From the NCBI RefSeq assembly GCF_029623955.1, contig NZ_JARSBP010000016.1, forward strand, positions 1-60,032: a stretch of 60,032 bases of DNA, read 5' to 3'. Below the pieces are notes generated by a model, which worked only from the letters and a program-made list of their open reading frames with translations, had not been told where the DNA came from and did no database searches. A program made the translations under genes and the position numbers. The DNA is from Mycobacterium sp. 236(2023) (GTDB lineage: Bacteria > Actinomycetota > Actinomycetes > Mycobacteriales > Mycobacteriaceae). This document shows positions 52,208 through 60,032 of the stretch, one piece after another; within the stretch, counting starts at the first letter, position 1; the number at the start of each line of letters is the position of its first letter.

Positions 52208-53626
52208 GTGTCACATGAACTGATATCCATCCTTGTGCTGGCGGCGGTCTTCTTCATCGCCACCGTCTTGCCCATCCATATGGGCGCGCTCGCCCTCGTC
52301 GCGGCATACGCGTTGGGAACGCTGGTCCTCGGCGAAGACGTCGACACGATCTTGGGGGGCTTCCCCGCGGATCTGTTCATGATCCTGGTGGGGATTACGT
52401 ACCTCTTCGCGCTGGCCTCAGATAACGGCACGGTCGATTGCATCGTGGCCCGAGCTGTGAAATCAGTCGGCGGTCGCGTGGCGCTCATTCCGTGGGTCAT
52501 GTTCGGCGTCACAGGCGTGCTGACCGCCGTCGGCGCCGTCGTGCCCGCCTCGGTGGCGATCATCGCGCCGATCGCCATGGGCTTCGCCAAGCGCTACGAG
52601 ATCCGGCCGCTGCTGATGGGGTTGATGGTCATCAACGGTGCCAGCGCAGGCGGGTTCTCCCCGCTGAGCATTTTCGGCAGCATTGTCAACGGTGTCGTGG
52701 AACGCAACAACCTTCCCAGCAATCCGGGAATGCTGTTCCTGTGCACCGCCCTGTTCAACATCCTGCTCAGTGTTTTCGTCTACGTGATGTTCGGTGGGCG
52801 CGAGCTCATCGGCAAGATCGACACCGGCGACGGCCTCATCGTGCACAAGGGGCGCAACCGGCGCGGCGAGGGTGAGGCGTCCTCGGGGTCGACCCGCCCG
52901 CAGCCCGGCGGAACCGGGGCAGCCGGTGTTGCCGAGGGTCCGAGCGGTGGTCGCCTTGCTCGGGCGTCCACCACCGCGGTACAGACGACCCCTGTCCTGG
53001 GTGGCGCCACCACTGCGACCGACACTGCGTTGGACCGCGCACGTGTGATCACCCTCGTAGGCATTGCCGCACTGGCGACCTCAGTCCTGTTCTTCGGGAT
53101 GGACGTCGGGTTCACCGCGCTGCTGGTGGCGGTGGTGGTGTCGCTGTTCTCGCCGAACATCAACAAGGGCGCCATCGGTAAGATCGCCTGGCCCACCGTC
53201 CTGCTGATCTGCGGGATCGTCACCTACGTCTCCATGATGGAACGGATCGGCACCATCGACTGGCTCGGCGGTGGGGTCGCCGGCATCGGCGTGCCACTCC
53301 TGTCGGCGATCGTGATCTGCCTGATCGGGGCTGTGGTGTCGGCGTTCGCCTCGACGACCGGAATCCTGGGCGCCCTCATCCCGCTGGCCGTGCCCTTCCT
53401 GCTCTCCGGCCAGATCGGCGCGGTCGCCATGATCATCGCCCTGTGTATCTCCTCGTCCACCGTCGACTCGAGCCCTTTCTCCACCTCGGGTGCGCTGGTG
53501 GTGGCTAATTCGCCCGAGGAGCAACGCGACAAGGTCTTCCGGCAGCTGACGATCTGGGGCTTCTCCATGGTGGCCATCGCGCCCATCCTGACCTTCTTGA
53601 TCTTCATTTTGCCGGGCTGGGGCTGA
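52208..53626 (+). CDS. MatC-like/SLC13-type carboxylate carrier
   Basis: This 472-residue integral membrane protein has about 11-12 hydrophobic segments. A non-conserved hydrophilic loop (about 215-275, Gly/Ser/Thr/Arg-rich) splits the two halves. The N-terminal half resembles the MatC dicarboxylate-carrier domain, with GILVGITYLFALASDNGTVD-like features. The two matching substrate loops are VNGASAGGFSPLSIFGS in the first half and SSSTVDSSPFSTSGALVVAN in the second. It probably imports a carboxylate such as glycolate, tartronate or malonate for the neighbouring enzymes. The start is GTG 52208. A palindromic operator lies just upstream and a strong hairpin just downstream. Confidence 0.85.
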   Translation: MSHELISILVLAAVFFIATVLPIHMGALALVAAYALGTLVLGEDVDTILGGFPADLFMILVGITYLFALASDNGTVDCIVARAVKSVGGRVALIPWVMFGVTGVLTAVGAVVPASVAIIAPIAMGFAKRYEIRPLLMGLMVINGASAGGFSPLSIFGSIVNGVVERNNLPSNPGMLFLCTALFNILLSVFVYVMFGGRELIGKIDTGDGLIVHKGRNRRGEGEASSGSTRPQPGGTGAAGVAEGPSGGRLARASTTAVQTTPVLGGATTATDTALDRARVITLVGIAALATSVLFFGMDVGFTALLVAVVVSLFSPNINKGAIGKIAWPTVLLICGIVTYVSMMERIGTIDWLGGGVAGIGVPLLSAIVICLIGAVVSAFASTTGILGALIPLAVPFLLSGQIGAVAMIIALCISSSTVDSSPFSTSGALVVANSPEEQRDKVFRQLTIWGFSMVAIAPILTFLIFILPGWG

Positions 53627-53642
53627 TCCGCTCGCATGCTCA

Positions 53643-53676
53643 GAAGCCCCGCGTCAGCGATGCTGCGCGGGGCTTC
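53643..53676 (+). terminator. Hairpin terminator after the carrier gene
   Basis: GAAGCCCCGCG (53643-53653) and CGCGGGGCTTC (53666-53676) form a perfect 11-bp stem with a 12-base loop, 17 bases after the carrier stop. No T tract follows, as is common in mycobacteria. Confidence 0.75.
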
Positions 53677-53724
53677 GGCGTCAGGCTAGGCCGCGCCGAC
53701 GTTCCCAGCGTTATGGAGTACCTT

Positions 53725-53739
53725 TTCCGTTTGGTGGAA
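53725..53739. promoter_or_regulatory. Probable IclR operator upstream of the IclR gene
   Basis: TTCCG-TTTGG-TGGAA matches the TTCCG-N5-CGGAA pattern at nine of ten arm positions and lies 48 bases before the IclR start. Autoregulation is inferred. Confidence 0.6.
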
Positions 53740-53786
53740 TACCCTGGATGAACAGGCACGTGTGATCGGCGAGACGAGGGAGACCC

Positions 53787-54551
53787 ATGGCGAAGGCGCC
53801 AAGCGCAGGCGGGGTCCAGTCGATCGAACGTAGCTTCGAGATCCTGGAGATCATGGGTTCGGTGAGCGGACCCATCGGGGTCAGTGAACTCGCCGAACGT
53901 ACCGGTTTGCCGATGCCGACCATCCATCGGCTGATCCGGACCCTGTTGAACCTCGGCTACGTGCGCCAGCTCCCCAGCAGGCGATACGCCCTCGGTCCCC
54001 GGCTGATCCGACTGGGTGAGAGCGCAACCCAACAATTCGGCACTTCATCCCGCACGCACTTGGCCGAGCTCGTCGAGGAGATCGGCGAGACCGCCAACAT
54101 GGCCGTTTTGGACGCGACCATGGCGGTGTATGTCGCCCAGGTCCCGTCAGCGCACTCGATGCGCATGTTCACCGAAGTCGGCCGGCGCGTGCATCTGCAC
54201 TGCACCGGTGTCGGGAAAGCCCTTCTCATGCAGATGCCCGACGCCACGGTGCGAAATGTGTTGGCCCGCGCCGGAATGCCACGATCCACCGACCACACCA
54301 TCACCGATGCCGACGCGATGATCGATGAGCTCCATCGCAGCCGAGAACGCGGCTACGCGATCGACGAAGCCGAACAAGAGATCGGGGTGCGGTGTTACGC
54401 AGTGCCGGTACCTAATGCTCCCAGCGTCACAGCGGTCTCTATCTCAGGTCCTGCCGGCCGGGTGACGCTAGAGGCCGCCGAGCGCTTCGTGCCGATCCTG
54501 CAGCGCGTGGCCAAGGAACTCAGCAGCGACTTTCAGCGCGAGCCGCACTAG
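53787..54551 (+). CDS. IclR family transcriptional regulator of the glyoxylate cluster
   Basis: This 254-residue protein has IclR architecture. A winged helix-turn-helix occupies about residues 8-70 (IERSFEILEIMG, GVSELAERTGLPMPTIHRLIRTLLNLGY), followed by a C-terminal effector-binding domain with VHLHCTGVGKALLMQMP and the IGVRCYAVPV-like segment. Relatives such as AllR respond to glyoxylate or allantoin-pathway metabolites. It sits between the carrier and gcl genes. Its own promoter and those of the carrier and hyi/glycerate kinase genes share a TTCCG-N5-CGGAA palindrome, making it the obvious binder. Effector identity (glyoxylate) is an inference. Confidence 0.9.
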   Translation: MAKAPSAGGVQSIERSFEILEIMGSVSGPIGVSELAERTGLPMPTIHRLIRTLLNLGYVRQLPSRRYALGPRLIRLGESATQQFGTSSRTHLAELVEEIGETANMAVLDATMAVYVAQVPSAHSMRMFTEVGRRVHLHCTGVGKALLMQMPDATVRNVLARAGMPRSTDHTITDADAMIDELHRSRERGYAIDEAEQEIGVRCYAVPVPNAPSVTAVSISGPAGRVTLEAAERFVPILQRVAKELSSDFQREPH

Positions 54552-54577
54552 CGCAACCGAGCAGAGCCATCAGCGCA

Positions 54578-54609
54578 GGGGCAGTCGCTGACTCTGCAGC
54601 GACTGCCCC
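54578..54609. terminator. Bidirectional hairpin terminator between IclR and gcl
   Basis: GGGGCAGTCGCTG (54578-54590) and CAGCGACTGCCCC (54597-54609) form a perfect 13-bp stem with a 6-base loop. It lies between the converging IclR and gcl genes and probably ends both transcripts. Confidence 0.85.
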
Positions 54610-54619
54610 CGGGGCCATG

Positions 54620-56422
54620 TCAGTCAAACAGCGCGTACGCCGACGGTGACTCGTCGAGTGTTTCGGCGAGCGACTCGAACTCGGTCACGTTGTCGATTTC
54701 GGTACCCATCGCGATGTTCGTCACCCGCTCCAAGATGATTTCGACGACCACAGGCACCTTGTGTTCACTGGCCAACTCCTGTGCGCGCTTAAGGCCGGGC
54801 CCGATCAGGCCGGGCTCAGTGACCCGCACCGCCTTGCAGCCCATGCCTTCGGCCACGCGCACATGGTCGACGCCGTAACCCTTCGGCACGCCGGGTGAAT
54901 CACCCTCACGCTCTTGGGCATTGATGTTGTCGAACGCCAGCGACACGTGGTAGTCCATCTCGAACTGCCGCTGCGCCTGCCGAATCAAACCCAGGTAGGA
55001 ATTGTTGACGACCACATGAATGTAGGGCAGGTTGAATTGCGCGCCCACCGCCAACTCTTCGATCAGGAACTGGAAGTCATAGTCCCCCGATAGGCCCACC
55101 ACCGTCGCTGTCGGATCGGCGGCGACTACACCGAGCGCGGCTGGCAACGTCCATCCCAGCGGACCGGCCTGGCCGCAGTTGATCCATCCTCTGCGACGGT
55201 TCACCTGGAGGAACTGACCGCCGGCAATCTGCGAAAGACCGATGGCGCTGACGTAGCGCACGTTGCGGTCGAACGCGGCGTTCATCTCCTGATAGACCCG
55301 TTGGGGCTTGATCGGCACATCGTCGTAGTCGGTCTTGCGGTGCATGCTGCGCTTGCGCTGCAGACATTCCTTGACCCACTGACTGCGATCTGCGACTCGT
55401 CCGGCGGCCCGGCGCTCGTGTGCCACCGCGAGCATTTGCTCAAGGGCCGCCTGGGCGTCGGAGACGATCGAGTAATCCGGCGCGAACACCCGACCGATCT
55501 GCGTCGGCTCGATGTCGACGTGGACAAAGGTTCGGCCTCGCCGGTAGGTGTCGAGTCCACCGGTGTGCCGGTTGGCCCAACGGTTTCCGATGCCCAACAC
55601 GAAGTCTGATGCCAGCATCGTGGCGTTGCCGTAGCGGTGCGCCGTCTGCAGTCCAGCCATTCCCGCAGCGAGCCGATGGTCGTCGGGGATGGTTCCCCAG
55701 CCCATCAGGGTGGAGATGACGGGCACTTGCAGGGTCTCGGCCAGTTCGACCAACAGGTCTTCGGCATCGGCGTTGACGATGCCGCCGCCGGCCACCAGCA
55801 CAGGTCGTTGGGAGGCGGCGAGCAGGTCGAGCGCTTTGGCGGCTTGGGCGCGAGTCGCTCGCGGCTTGTACACCGGTAGCGGCGCATAGGTTTCCGGATC
55901 GAAGTCGATCTCTGCCAGCTGCACGTCGATCGGAAGGTCGAGCAGGACGGGGCCTGGCCGACCGGACCGCATCAGGTGAAATGCCTGGGCGAACGCCCCC
56001 GGCACCTGTGCGGGTTCGAGGACGGTCATGGCCATCTTGGTTACCGGAGCCGCGATGGCGGCGATGTCGACGGCCTGAAAGTCTTCCTTATGGAGGCGCG
56101 AGGTGGGCGCCTGCCCGGTGATGGCCAGGATCGGTATCGAATCGGCGCTGGCCGAGTACAGTCCGGTGATCATGTCGGTTCCCGCGGGGCCCGATGTGCC
56201 GATGCACACACCGATGTTGCCCGCCCGCGCGCGGGTGTAGCCTTCCGCCATGTGGCTGGCGCCCTCGACGTGACGGGCCAGCACGTGACGGATGCCGCCG
56301 TGTGCACGCATGGCCGAGTAGAACGGGTTGATCGCCGCTCCTGGCAGGCCGAAAGCCTGTGTGGCACCTTCGAGTTCGAGAATTTTGACCGCCGCGTCGA
56401 CGGCACGCATCTTAGGCATCAT
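54620..56422 (-). CDS. gcl: Glyoxylate carboligase (tartronate semialdehyde synthase)
   Basis: This 600-residue thiamine-diphosphate enzyme condenses two glyoxylates to tartronate semialdehyde and CO2. It closely resembles E. coli Gcl through most of its length. RHVEGASHMAEGY carries valine where nearly all ThDP enzymes have the catalytic glutamate, the diagnostic Gcl feature. GSGDYDF-like GLSGDYDFQFLIEEL with VNNSYLGLIRQ is the ThDP/Mg motif. FAD-family residues PRPVLVAGGG and NCGQAGPLGWT are present. An insert near EREGDSPGVPKGYG is longer than in E. coli. The first ATG (56422) is followed directly by a second Met; the second gives V51 numbering as in E. coli. It is the last gene of the hyi-glxR-gcl operon. 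Confidence 0.96.
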   Translation of the reverse strand: MMPKMRAVDAAVKILELEGATQAFGLPGAAINPFYSAMRAHGGIRHVLARHVEGASHMAEGYTRARAGNIGVCIGTSGPAGTDMITGLYSASADSIPILAITGQAPTSRLHKEDFQAVDIAAIAAPVTKMAMTVLEPAQVPGAFAQAFHLMRSGRPGPVLLDLPIDVQLAEIDFDPETYAPLPVYKPRATRAQAAKALDLLAASQRPVLVAGGGIVNADAEDLLVELAETLQVPVISTLMGWGTIPDDHRLAAGMAGLQTAHRYGNATMLASDFVLGIGNRWANRHTGGLDTYRRGRTFVHVDIEPTQIGRVFAPDYSIVSDAQAALEQMLAVAHERRAAGRVADRSQWVKECLQRKRSMHRKTDYDDVPIKPQRVYQEMNAAFDRNVRYVSAIGLSQIAGGQFLQVNRRRGWINCGQAGPLGWTLPAALGVVAADPTATVVGLSGDYDFQFLIEELAVGAQFNLPYIHVVVNNSYLGLIRQAQRQFEMDYHVSLAFDNINAQEREGDSPGVPKGYGVDHVRVAEGMGCKAVRVTEPGLIGPGLKRAQELASEHKVPVVVEIILERVTNIAMGTEIDNVTEFESLAETLDESPSAYALFD

Positions 56423-56450
56423 CTAGTCCTTGGTTTGTGCTGGGCGGAGG

Positions 56451-57335
56451 TCAGTCATCGAGGGCGCCGGACAGGCGCGCGATGGTGCGGAACAGTCCCG
56501 AATGGTCCAGTGCCCCATCGCCGTTGGCAATCGCTGAGGCCATCAGTTCGGCCACCGCGGAGCCCAGAGGGATGACCACCCCGGCCTCGCGGGCGGCGCT
56601 GGTGACAATGCCCATGTCTTTGTGGTGCAGCGCGATGCGAAACCCCGGATCGAAGGTCCGCGCCAGCATCTTCTCGGCTTTTTGGTTGAGGACTGCCGAG
56701 CCGGCCAGGCCACCCCCTAGCACTGTTACTGCCGCTGCTGTGTCGACGCCGTAGGCCTGGAGGAAGATCAGGGCCTCGGCGAGCAGTCCGATGTTTCCGG
56801 CCACGATGAGTTGATTGGCGGCTTTCACGGTTTGCCCGGCGCCGTTGGGCCCGACGTGGACGATGGTCTTGCCGACCGCCTCCAGGATGGGCATCGCGTC
56901 GGCCACATCGTGGCTCGCGCCACCCACCATGATCGACAGTGCGGCGTTTTTCGCCCCCGCCTCTCCTCCGGAGACCGGGGCGTCGATCAGCCGCATGCCG
57001 CGGGCGGCGGCCTGCTCGGCCAGGTCCCGGCTGACGTCGGGACGAATGCTGGAGAAGTCGATGATGAGCGTGCCGGGCGCCGCGCTGTCGAAAACGCCGT
57101 CGTGGCCGGTGAGTACGTCGTGGACGTCCGGTGAGTCCGGAACCATGACCGCGACGATGTCGGCGCCGGCGACGGCCTTGGCGATAGAGTCCGCGGCTGT
57201 GCCTCCCGCCGCCACCAGATCAGCGCTGCGGTGGGGCGAACGGTTAAATCCTGTGACCGAGTGGCCGGCGTTGACCAGATGCACAGCCATGGGGCTGCCC
57301 ATGATGCCGAGGCCGATGAATGCGATGGTGCTCAT
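56451..57335 (-). CDS. glxR: 2-hydroxy-3-oxopropionate (tartronate semialdehyde) reductase
   Basis: This 294-residue beta-hydroxyacid dehydrogenase has the Rossmann motif GLGIMGSPM at residues 8-16, DAPVSGGEAGA for substrate binding, and the catalytic lysine K171 in VKAANQ, the same number as in E. coli GarR. It reduces tartronate semialdehyde from Gcl to D-glycerate with NAD(P)H. It lies between hyi (33 bases upstream) and gcl (28 bases downstream) in one minus-strand operon. The context makes this assignment much firmer than that of the related dehydrogenase at 1294-2181. The symbol glxR is chosen by context; garR is the synonymous family member. Confidence 0.93.
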   Translation of the reverse strand: MSTIAFIGLGIMGSPMAVHLVNAGHSVTGFNRSPHRSADLVAAGGTAADSIAKAVAGADIVAVMVPDSPDVHDVLTGHDGVFDSAAPGTLIIDFSSIRPDVSRDLAEQAAARGMRLIDAPVSGGEAGAKNAALSIMVGGASHDVADAMPILEAVGKTIVHVGPNGAGQTVKAANQLIVAGNIGLLAEALIFLQAYGVDTAAAVTVLGGGLAGSAVLNQKAEKMLARTFDPGFRIALHHKDMGIVTSAAREAGVVIPLGSAVAELMASAIANGDGALDHSGLFRTIARLSGALDD

Positions 57336-57368
57336 GATGTTTGGTGGTCCTTCGACAGTCGTAGCTGG

Positions 57369-58202
57369 TCAGTGGTTGGCGCGAGAGGTGGCTGCCCGCT
57401 CGGGGCGGGGCAGCCAGGCGAACGTGTCGGGTTGACTTGCCTTGTATTCGAGTCCGACGTAGCCGCGGTAGCCATTACCCGACAACTGATTCAGGAATTG
57501 CTCCAGCGGTAGGGAGCCGGTGCCGGGTTCTCCACGACCTGGCGCGTCGGCGATTTGTACGTGGCCGATGCGCTCGGCGTAGCGGTCTAAGGCGGCGGCG
57601 ACGTCGTCACCGTTGACGCTGAGGTGGTAGAGGTCCGCGAGTAGGCGCAAATTGGTTGCGTTCTGGTCCGTTTCGCGCACTACGCGATCGATGACCTCGA
57701 CTGCGTCGCGCGCCACTTTCAGTGGATACCGTTGCGCGCCGCTGACCGGCTCGACAAGCACCACCGCGCCAAGGGGATGCACGGCACGTGCGGCGTAGGC
57801 GAGGTTCTCGACTGCGGCGGCATCCTGTGCAGCAGCACTGACGTCGTCTCGGCGATTGCCGTAGAGCGCGTTGAATGCCTTGGTGCCCAAGCGGGTGGCG
57901 ATGGCGACAGCCACGTCGACGCTGTCGCGAAACTCGCTGCTGCGGTCGGGATCTGACAGGATGCCCCGGTCCCCGGCGGGCATGTCGCCGGCGGCGAAGT
58001 TGAGGCCCGTGAGGTGCACTCCCGCGTCTTCGATCGCCCGGGCAAAGGCCTCCACCTCGCGATCTGTGGGTAGCGCCTCGGTGAAAGGCCACCAGAATTC
58101 GACTGCATCGAAACCCGCGGCCCGCGCGGCGGCGGGACGCTCGAGCAGGTCGAACTCGGTGAGCAGGATCGAACAGTTCACCGTGTAAATCGCTGATGAC
58201 AT
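57369..58202 (-). CDS. hyi: Hydroxypyruvate isomerase family protein
   Basis: This 277-residue TIM-barrel enzyme is of the xylose-isomerase-like AP endonuclease 2 fold, hydroxypyruvate isomerase type. The visible barrel features are FDAVEFWWPF, HLTGLNFAAGDMPAGDRG, LVEPVSGAQRYPL (metal-binding glutamate), LLADLYHLSVNGDD, IGHVQIADAPGRGEPG and GLEYKAS (second catalytic glutamate). It interconverts hydroxypyruvate and tartronate semialdehyde. It is the first gene of the minus-strand operon with glxR and gcl. It links the aminotransferase product hydroxypyruvate to the reductase and glycerate kinase. Its promoter contains overlapping IclR-type palindromes and is divergent from glycerate kinase. 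Confidence 0.92.
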   Translation of the reverse strand: MSSAIYTVNCSILLTEFDLLERPAAARAAGFDAVEFWWPFTEALPTDREVEAFARAIEDAGVHLTGLNFAAGDMPAGDRGILSDPDRSSEFRDSVDVAVAIATRLGTKAFNALYGNRRDDVSAAAQDAAAVENLAYAARAVHPLGAVVLVEPVSGAQRYPLKVARDAVEVIDRVVRETDQNATNLRLLADLYHLSVNGDDVAAALDRYAERIGHVQIADAPGRGEPGTGSLPLEQFLNQLSGNGYRGYVGLEYKASQPDTFAWLPRPERAATSRANH

Positions 58203-58240
58203 CGCGTCGCGCCTCCTTCGGCAGGCAGTTCCCCACGTGT

Positions 58241-58268
58241 TTCCGGAATGCGGAAGTAAAATTCCGCA
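58241..58268. promoter_or_regulatory. Overlapping IclR-type palindromes between hyi and glycerate kinase
   Basis: TTCCG-GAATG-CGGAA at 58241-58255 is a perfect copy of the cluster palindrome. It overlaps TGCGGAA-N6-TTCCGCA at 58249-58268, an exact 7-bp inverted repeat. It lies 39 bases upstream of the hyi start, well placed to control the hyi-glxR-gcl operon. Confidence 0.72.
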
Positions 58269-58344
58269 TTGACGATAGTCAACGCCCGCGTCCCGTGGGA
58301 TGTCAAGATGTCGGGACCGAAAAATCCGAAGAAAGAAATAATTA

Positions 58345-58359
58345 ATCCGCTTTGTGGAA
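58345..58359. promoter_or_regulatory. Probable IclR site upstream of glycerate kinase
   Basis: ATCCG-CTTTG-TGGAA matches the cluster palindrome at eight of ten arm positions and lies 84 bases before the glycerate kinase ATG. It supports separate control of the divergent kinase gene. Confidence 0.45.
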
Positions 58360-58442
58360 TTTTAGTACGGGATGTGCCAGTCTCGGGCAGGGTGCGCGGC
58401 GTTGTCGCCGGGACATCGGCGCCGACGATGAAGGAGACCTCC

Positions 58443-59615
58443 ATGCCAGCGTTGCCCGTCGTCGTCCTTGCCCCGGACAAGTTCAAGGGATCCCTCTCCG
58501 CCGCCGAAGTGGCCGCCGCGATGGCACACGGAATTACTCAGACCGCCTCTCATCGGCTCACTACCGTGCATTGCCCGATCGCCGACGGCGGCGAGGGAAC
58601 GCTGGACGCCGCGATAGCGGCCGGTTTTGGGTGCGTGGAGGTGGCCACGGTGGGTCCGACGGGCCGCCCGGTGAGCAGCGCCTATGCGCGCCGGCAGGAC
58701 ACGGCCGTCGTTGAGATGGCTGACGCATGCGGGCTGGGACGCCTGCCCGCTGGCACCCCGCAGCCTCTAGCGTCGAGCAGTCGTGGGCTGGGCATCGTGG
58801 TCGCCCGGGCTCTCGACGACGGTTGCCGCCACATTATCGTGGGCGTCGGCGGAAGCGCGTCGACCGACGGCGGCGCAGGTTTTCTCCAGGGGCTGGGCGC
58901 CGCGCTCCTTGACGCTGACGGCCACGAGATCGACGGCAGTGGCGCTACTTTGGGTGACATCGCCGCGTTGGACCTCACTGGCCTGCACCCAGGGCTGCGC
59001 GGCGCCAAACTCGTGATCGCCACCGATGTCGATAACCCGCTGTGTGGCGCGCAGGGCGCTGCTGTCGTTTACGGACCCCAGAAGGGCGCCGGCCCCTGCG
59101 ACGTCGCGGTGCTCGATGCCGGTCTCCTTCACTGGGCAGACGTGATGGCCCGCCACCTCGGTGTCGATCACCGGCAGGCTTGCGGAGCAGGCGCAGCCGG
59201 TGGCGTGGGGTTCGCTGGGTTGGCAGCCCTCGACATGACCGTGCGCCCGGGCATCGATGTCGTGCTGGATCTCGTGGGGATCGATGAGCATCTTCACGGC
59301 GCGGCGGCGGTGATCACCGGCGAAGGGTCACTGGATGCGCAGTCTCTGCGCGGTAAGGCCCCGGTCGGCGTGAGCGTGCGCGCCCGCCGCTGGCAGGTTC
59401 CGTCTTTGGTCATCGCCGGTACTTCTCGCCTGAGCCCGCGACAGCGGGCGCAGTCCCCGTTCGCGGCGATCTACGCTCTCACCGATCTCGAATCTGACCC
59501 GCAGCAGTCCATGGCTCGTGCCGCCGAACTCATCGAGGTCGCCGCAGGAGAAGCCGCTGAATACATTCTCGCGCAACATACTTCACCAGTTCGTGAAAAT
59601 CCGGCCGTCGGATAG
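58443..59615 (+). CDS. glxK: Glycerate kinase (GK-II/GlxK family)
   Basis: This 390-residue glycerate 2-kinase has the family start VVLAPDKFKGSLSA, PIADGGEGT for substrate and phosphate binding, and VGVGGSASTDGG. It also has ATDVDNPLCG, GPQKGA and a C-terminal TGEGSLDAQSLRGKAP. It phosphorylates D-glycerate from the reductase to 2-phosphoglycerate, which enters glycolysis. The start chosen is ATG 58443 with AAGGAG at 58431-58436. The longer frame from 58269 would run through the operator region and lacks support. It is divergent from hyi and is followed by pdxS 19 bases later. Confidence 0.94.
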   Translation: MPALPVVVLAPDKFKGSLSAAEVAAAMAHGITQTASHRLTTVHCPIADGGEGTLDAAIAAGFGCVEVATVGPTGRPVSSAYARRQDTAVVEMADACGLGRLPAGTPQPLASSSRGLGIVVARALDDGCRHIIVGVGGSASTDGGAGFLQGLGAALLDADGHEIDGSGATLGDIAALDLTGLHPGLRGAKLVIATDVDNPLCGAQGAAVVYGPQKGAGPCDVAVLDAGLLHWADVMARHLGVDHRQACGAGAAGGVGFAGLAALDMTVRPGIDVVLDLVGIDEHLHGAAAVITGEGSLDAQSLRGKAPVGVSVRARRWQVPSLVIAGTSRLSPRQRAQSPFAAIYALTDLESDPQQSMARAAELIEVAAGEAAEYILAQHTSPVRENPAVG

Positions 59616-59634
59616 ACCGTTGAGGAGGCGCATC

Positions 59635-60032
59635 ATGGAGCACTCGATTCTCGCCGGGACGACGAAGGTGAAGCGCGGTATGGCTGAAATGCTCAAGGGT
59701 GGCGTCATCATGGATGTCGTCACGCCGGAACAGGCCCGTATCGCCGAGGGTGCAGGCGCCGTCGCGGTGATGGCGCTCGAGCGCGTACCCGCCGACATCC
59801 GGGCTCAGAGCGGGGTGTCGCGGATGAGCGACCCCGACATGATCGAGGGCATCATCGACGCCGTCACGATCCCGGTCATGGCCAAGGCCCGCATCGGCCA
59901 CTTCGTGGAGGCACAGATCCTGCAGAGCCTCGGAGTGGACTACGTCGACGAGTCCGAGGTGCTCACACCCGCCGACTACGCCAACCACATCGACAAGTGG
60001 AAGTTCACCGTTCCGTTCGTGTGCGGTGCCAC
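59635..60032 (+). CDS. pdxS: Pyridoxal 5'-phosphate synthase subunit PdxS (partial, runs off the window)
   Basis: The first 132 codons of PdxS are present from ATG 59635, with GAGGAGG at 59622-59628. The barrel start TTKVKRGMAEMLKGGVIMDV, ALERVPADIRAQSGVSRMSDP, VMAKARIGHF and LGVDYVDESEVLTPAD are nearly invariant in the family. PdxS with PdxT makes PLP from ribose 5-phosphate (or ribulose 5-phosphate), glyceraldehyde 3-phosphate and glutamine-derived ammonia. The gene is truncated only by the window edge. It starts 19 bases after glycerate kinase, so it may be co-transcribed, although no metabolic link beyond the PLP needs of the aminotransferases is obvious. Confidence 0.97.
   Translation, partial: MEHSILAGTTKVKRGMAEMLKGGVIMDVVTPEQARIAEGAGAVAVMALERVPADIRAQSGVSRMSDPDMIEGIIDAVTIPVMAKARIGHFVEAQILQSLGVDYVDESEVLTPADYANHIDKWKFTVPFVCGA

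Overview
The window reads as chromosomal DNA of a high-GC actinobacterium, most likely a fast-growing environmental Mycobacterium (Mycolicibacterium-like). The grounds are strong G/C third-position bias, frequent GTG/TTG starts, an Rv1733c-type membrane protein, mycobacterial-style proline-rich single-pass membrane proteins, a DUF4226-like protein and a large Bac_GDH-type glutamate dehydrogenase. The genus is inferred from gene content, not proven.

Layout. (1) 64-666 is a TetR regulator. (2) 1294-12030 is a tight seven-gene plus-strand operon: beta-hydroxyacid dehydrogenase, aldehyde dehydrogenase, MHS-type transporter, two DUF4392 (D-glutamate cyclase-like) proteins bracketing a PLP enzyme, and a short NAD-glutamate dehydrogenase, followed by a LysR regulator. 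It looks like an uncharacterised uptake and catabolic route for a glutamate-related or other amino acid. (3) 13636-16609 holds a GAF-PAS-GGDEF protein and an anchored protein made of two copies of one module. (4) 16625-23097 is a scarred region: an IS110 scar, an MFS exporter, a MarR regulator, and an intact MBL-hydrolase / FAD monooxygenase / dienelactone hydrolase set beside an inverted, decayed partial copy of the same set.

(5) 23320-28625 is mobile or toxin-antitoxin territory: Phd-like antitoxin remnants flanking a 764-aa WXG100-like protein, an intact IS110 transposase, and a ParD-like/zeta toxin module with two palindromes in its promoter. (6) 28636-39747 holds a DUF4226-like protein, a small unknown gene, and a nine-gene operon of three paralogous proline-rich membrane proteins followed by MoxR, DUF58, vWA and TPR-like genes (Bat-type). 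(7) 40213-42103 is a SIR2-GAF protein, probably an NAD-consuming defence effector, with a convergent 51-aa basic protein.

(8) 42411-46796 has an Rv1733c-like protein, an aminotransferase, a methyltransferase and a threonine aldolase. (9) 47039-59615 is a glycolate/glyoxylate assimilation regulon: FAD/Fe-S 2-hydroxyacid dehydrogenase, FAH-family protein, serine-glyoxylate-type aminotransferase, MatC-like carrier, IclR regulator, glyoxylate carboligase, tartronate semialdehyde reductase, hydroxypyruvate isomerase and glycerate kinase. A repeated palindrome, TTCCG-N5-CGGAA, lies in several of its promoters. The window ends inside pdxS.

The strongest candidates for undescribed biology are the dual-DUF4392/PLP/GDH operon, the SIR2-GAF protein with its small convergent neighbour, and the triplicated membrane proteins heading the MoxR-vWA operon.
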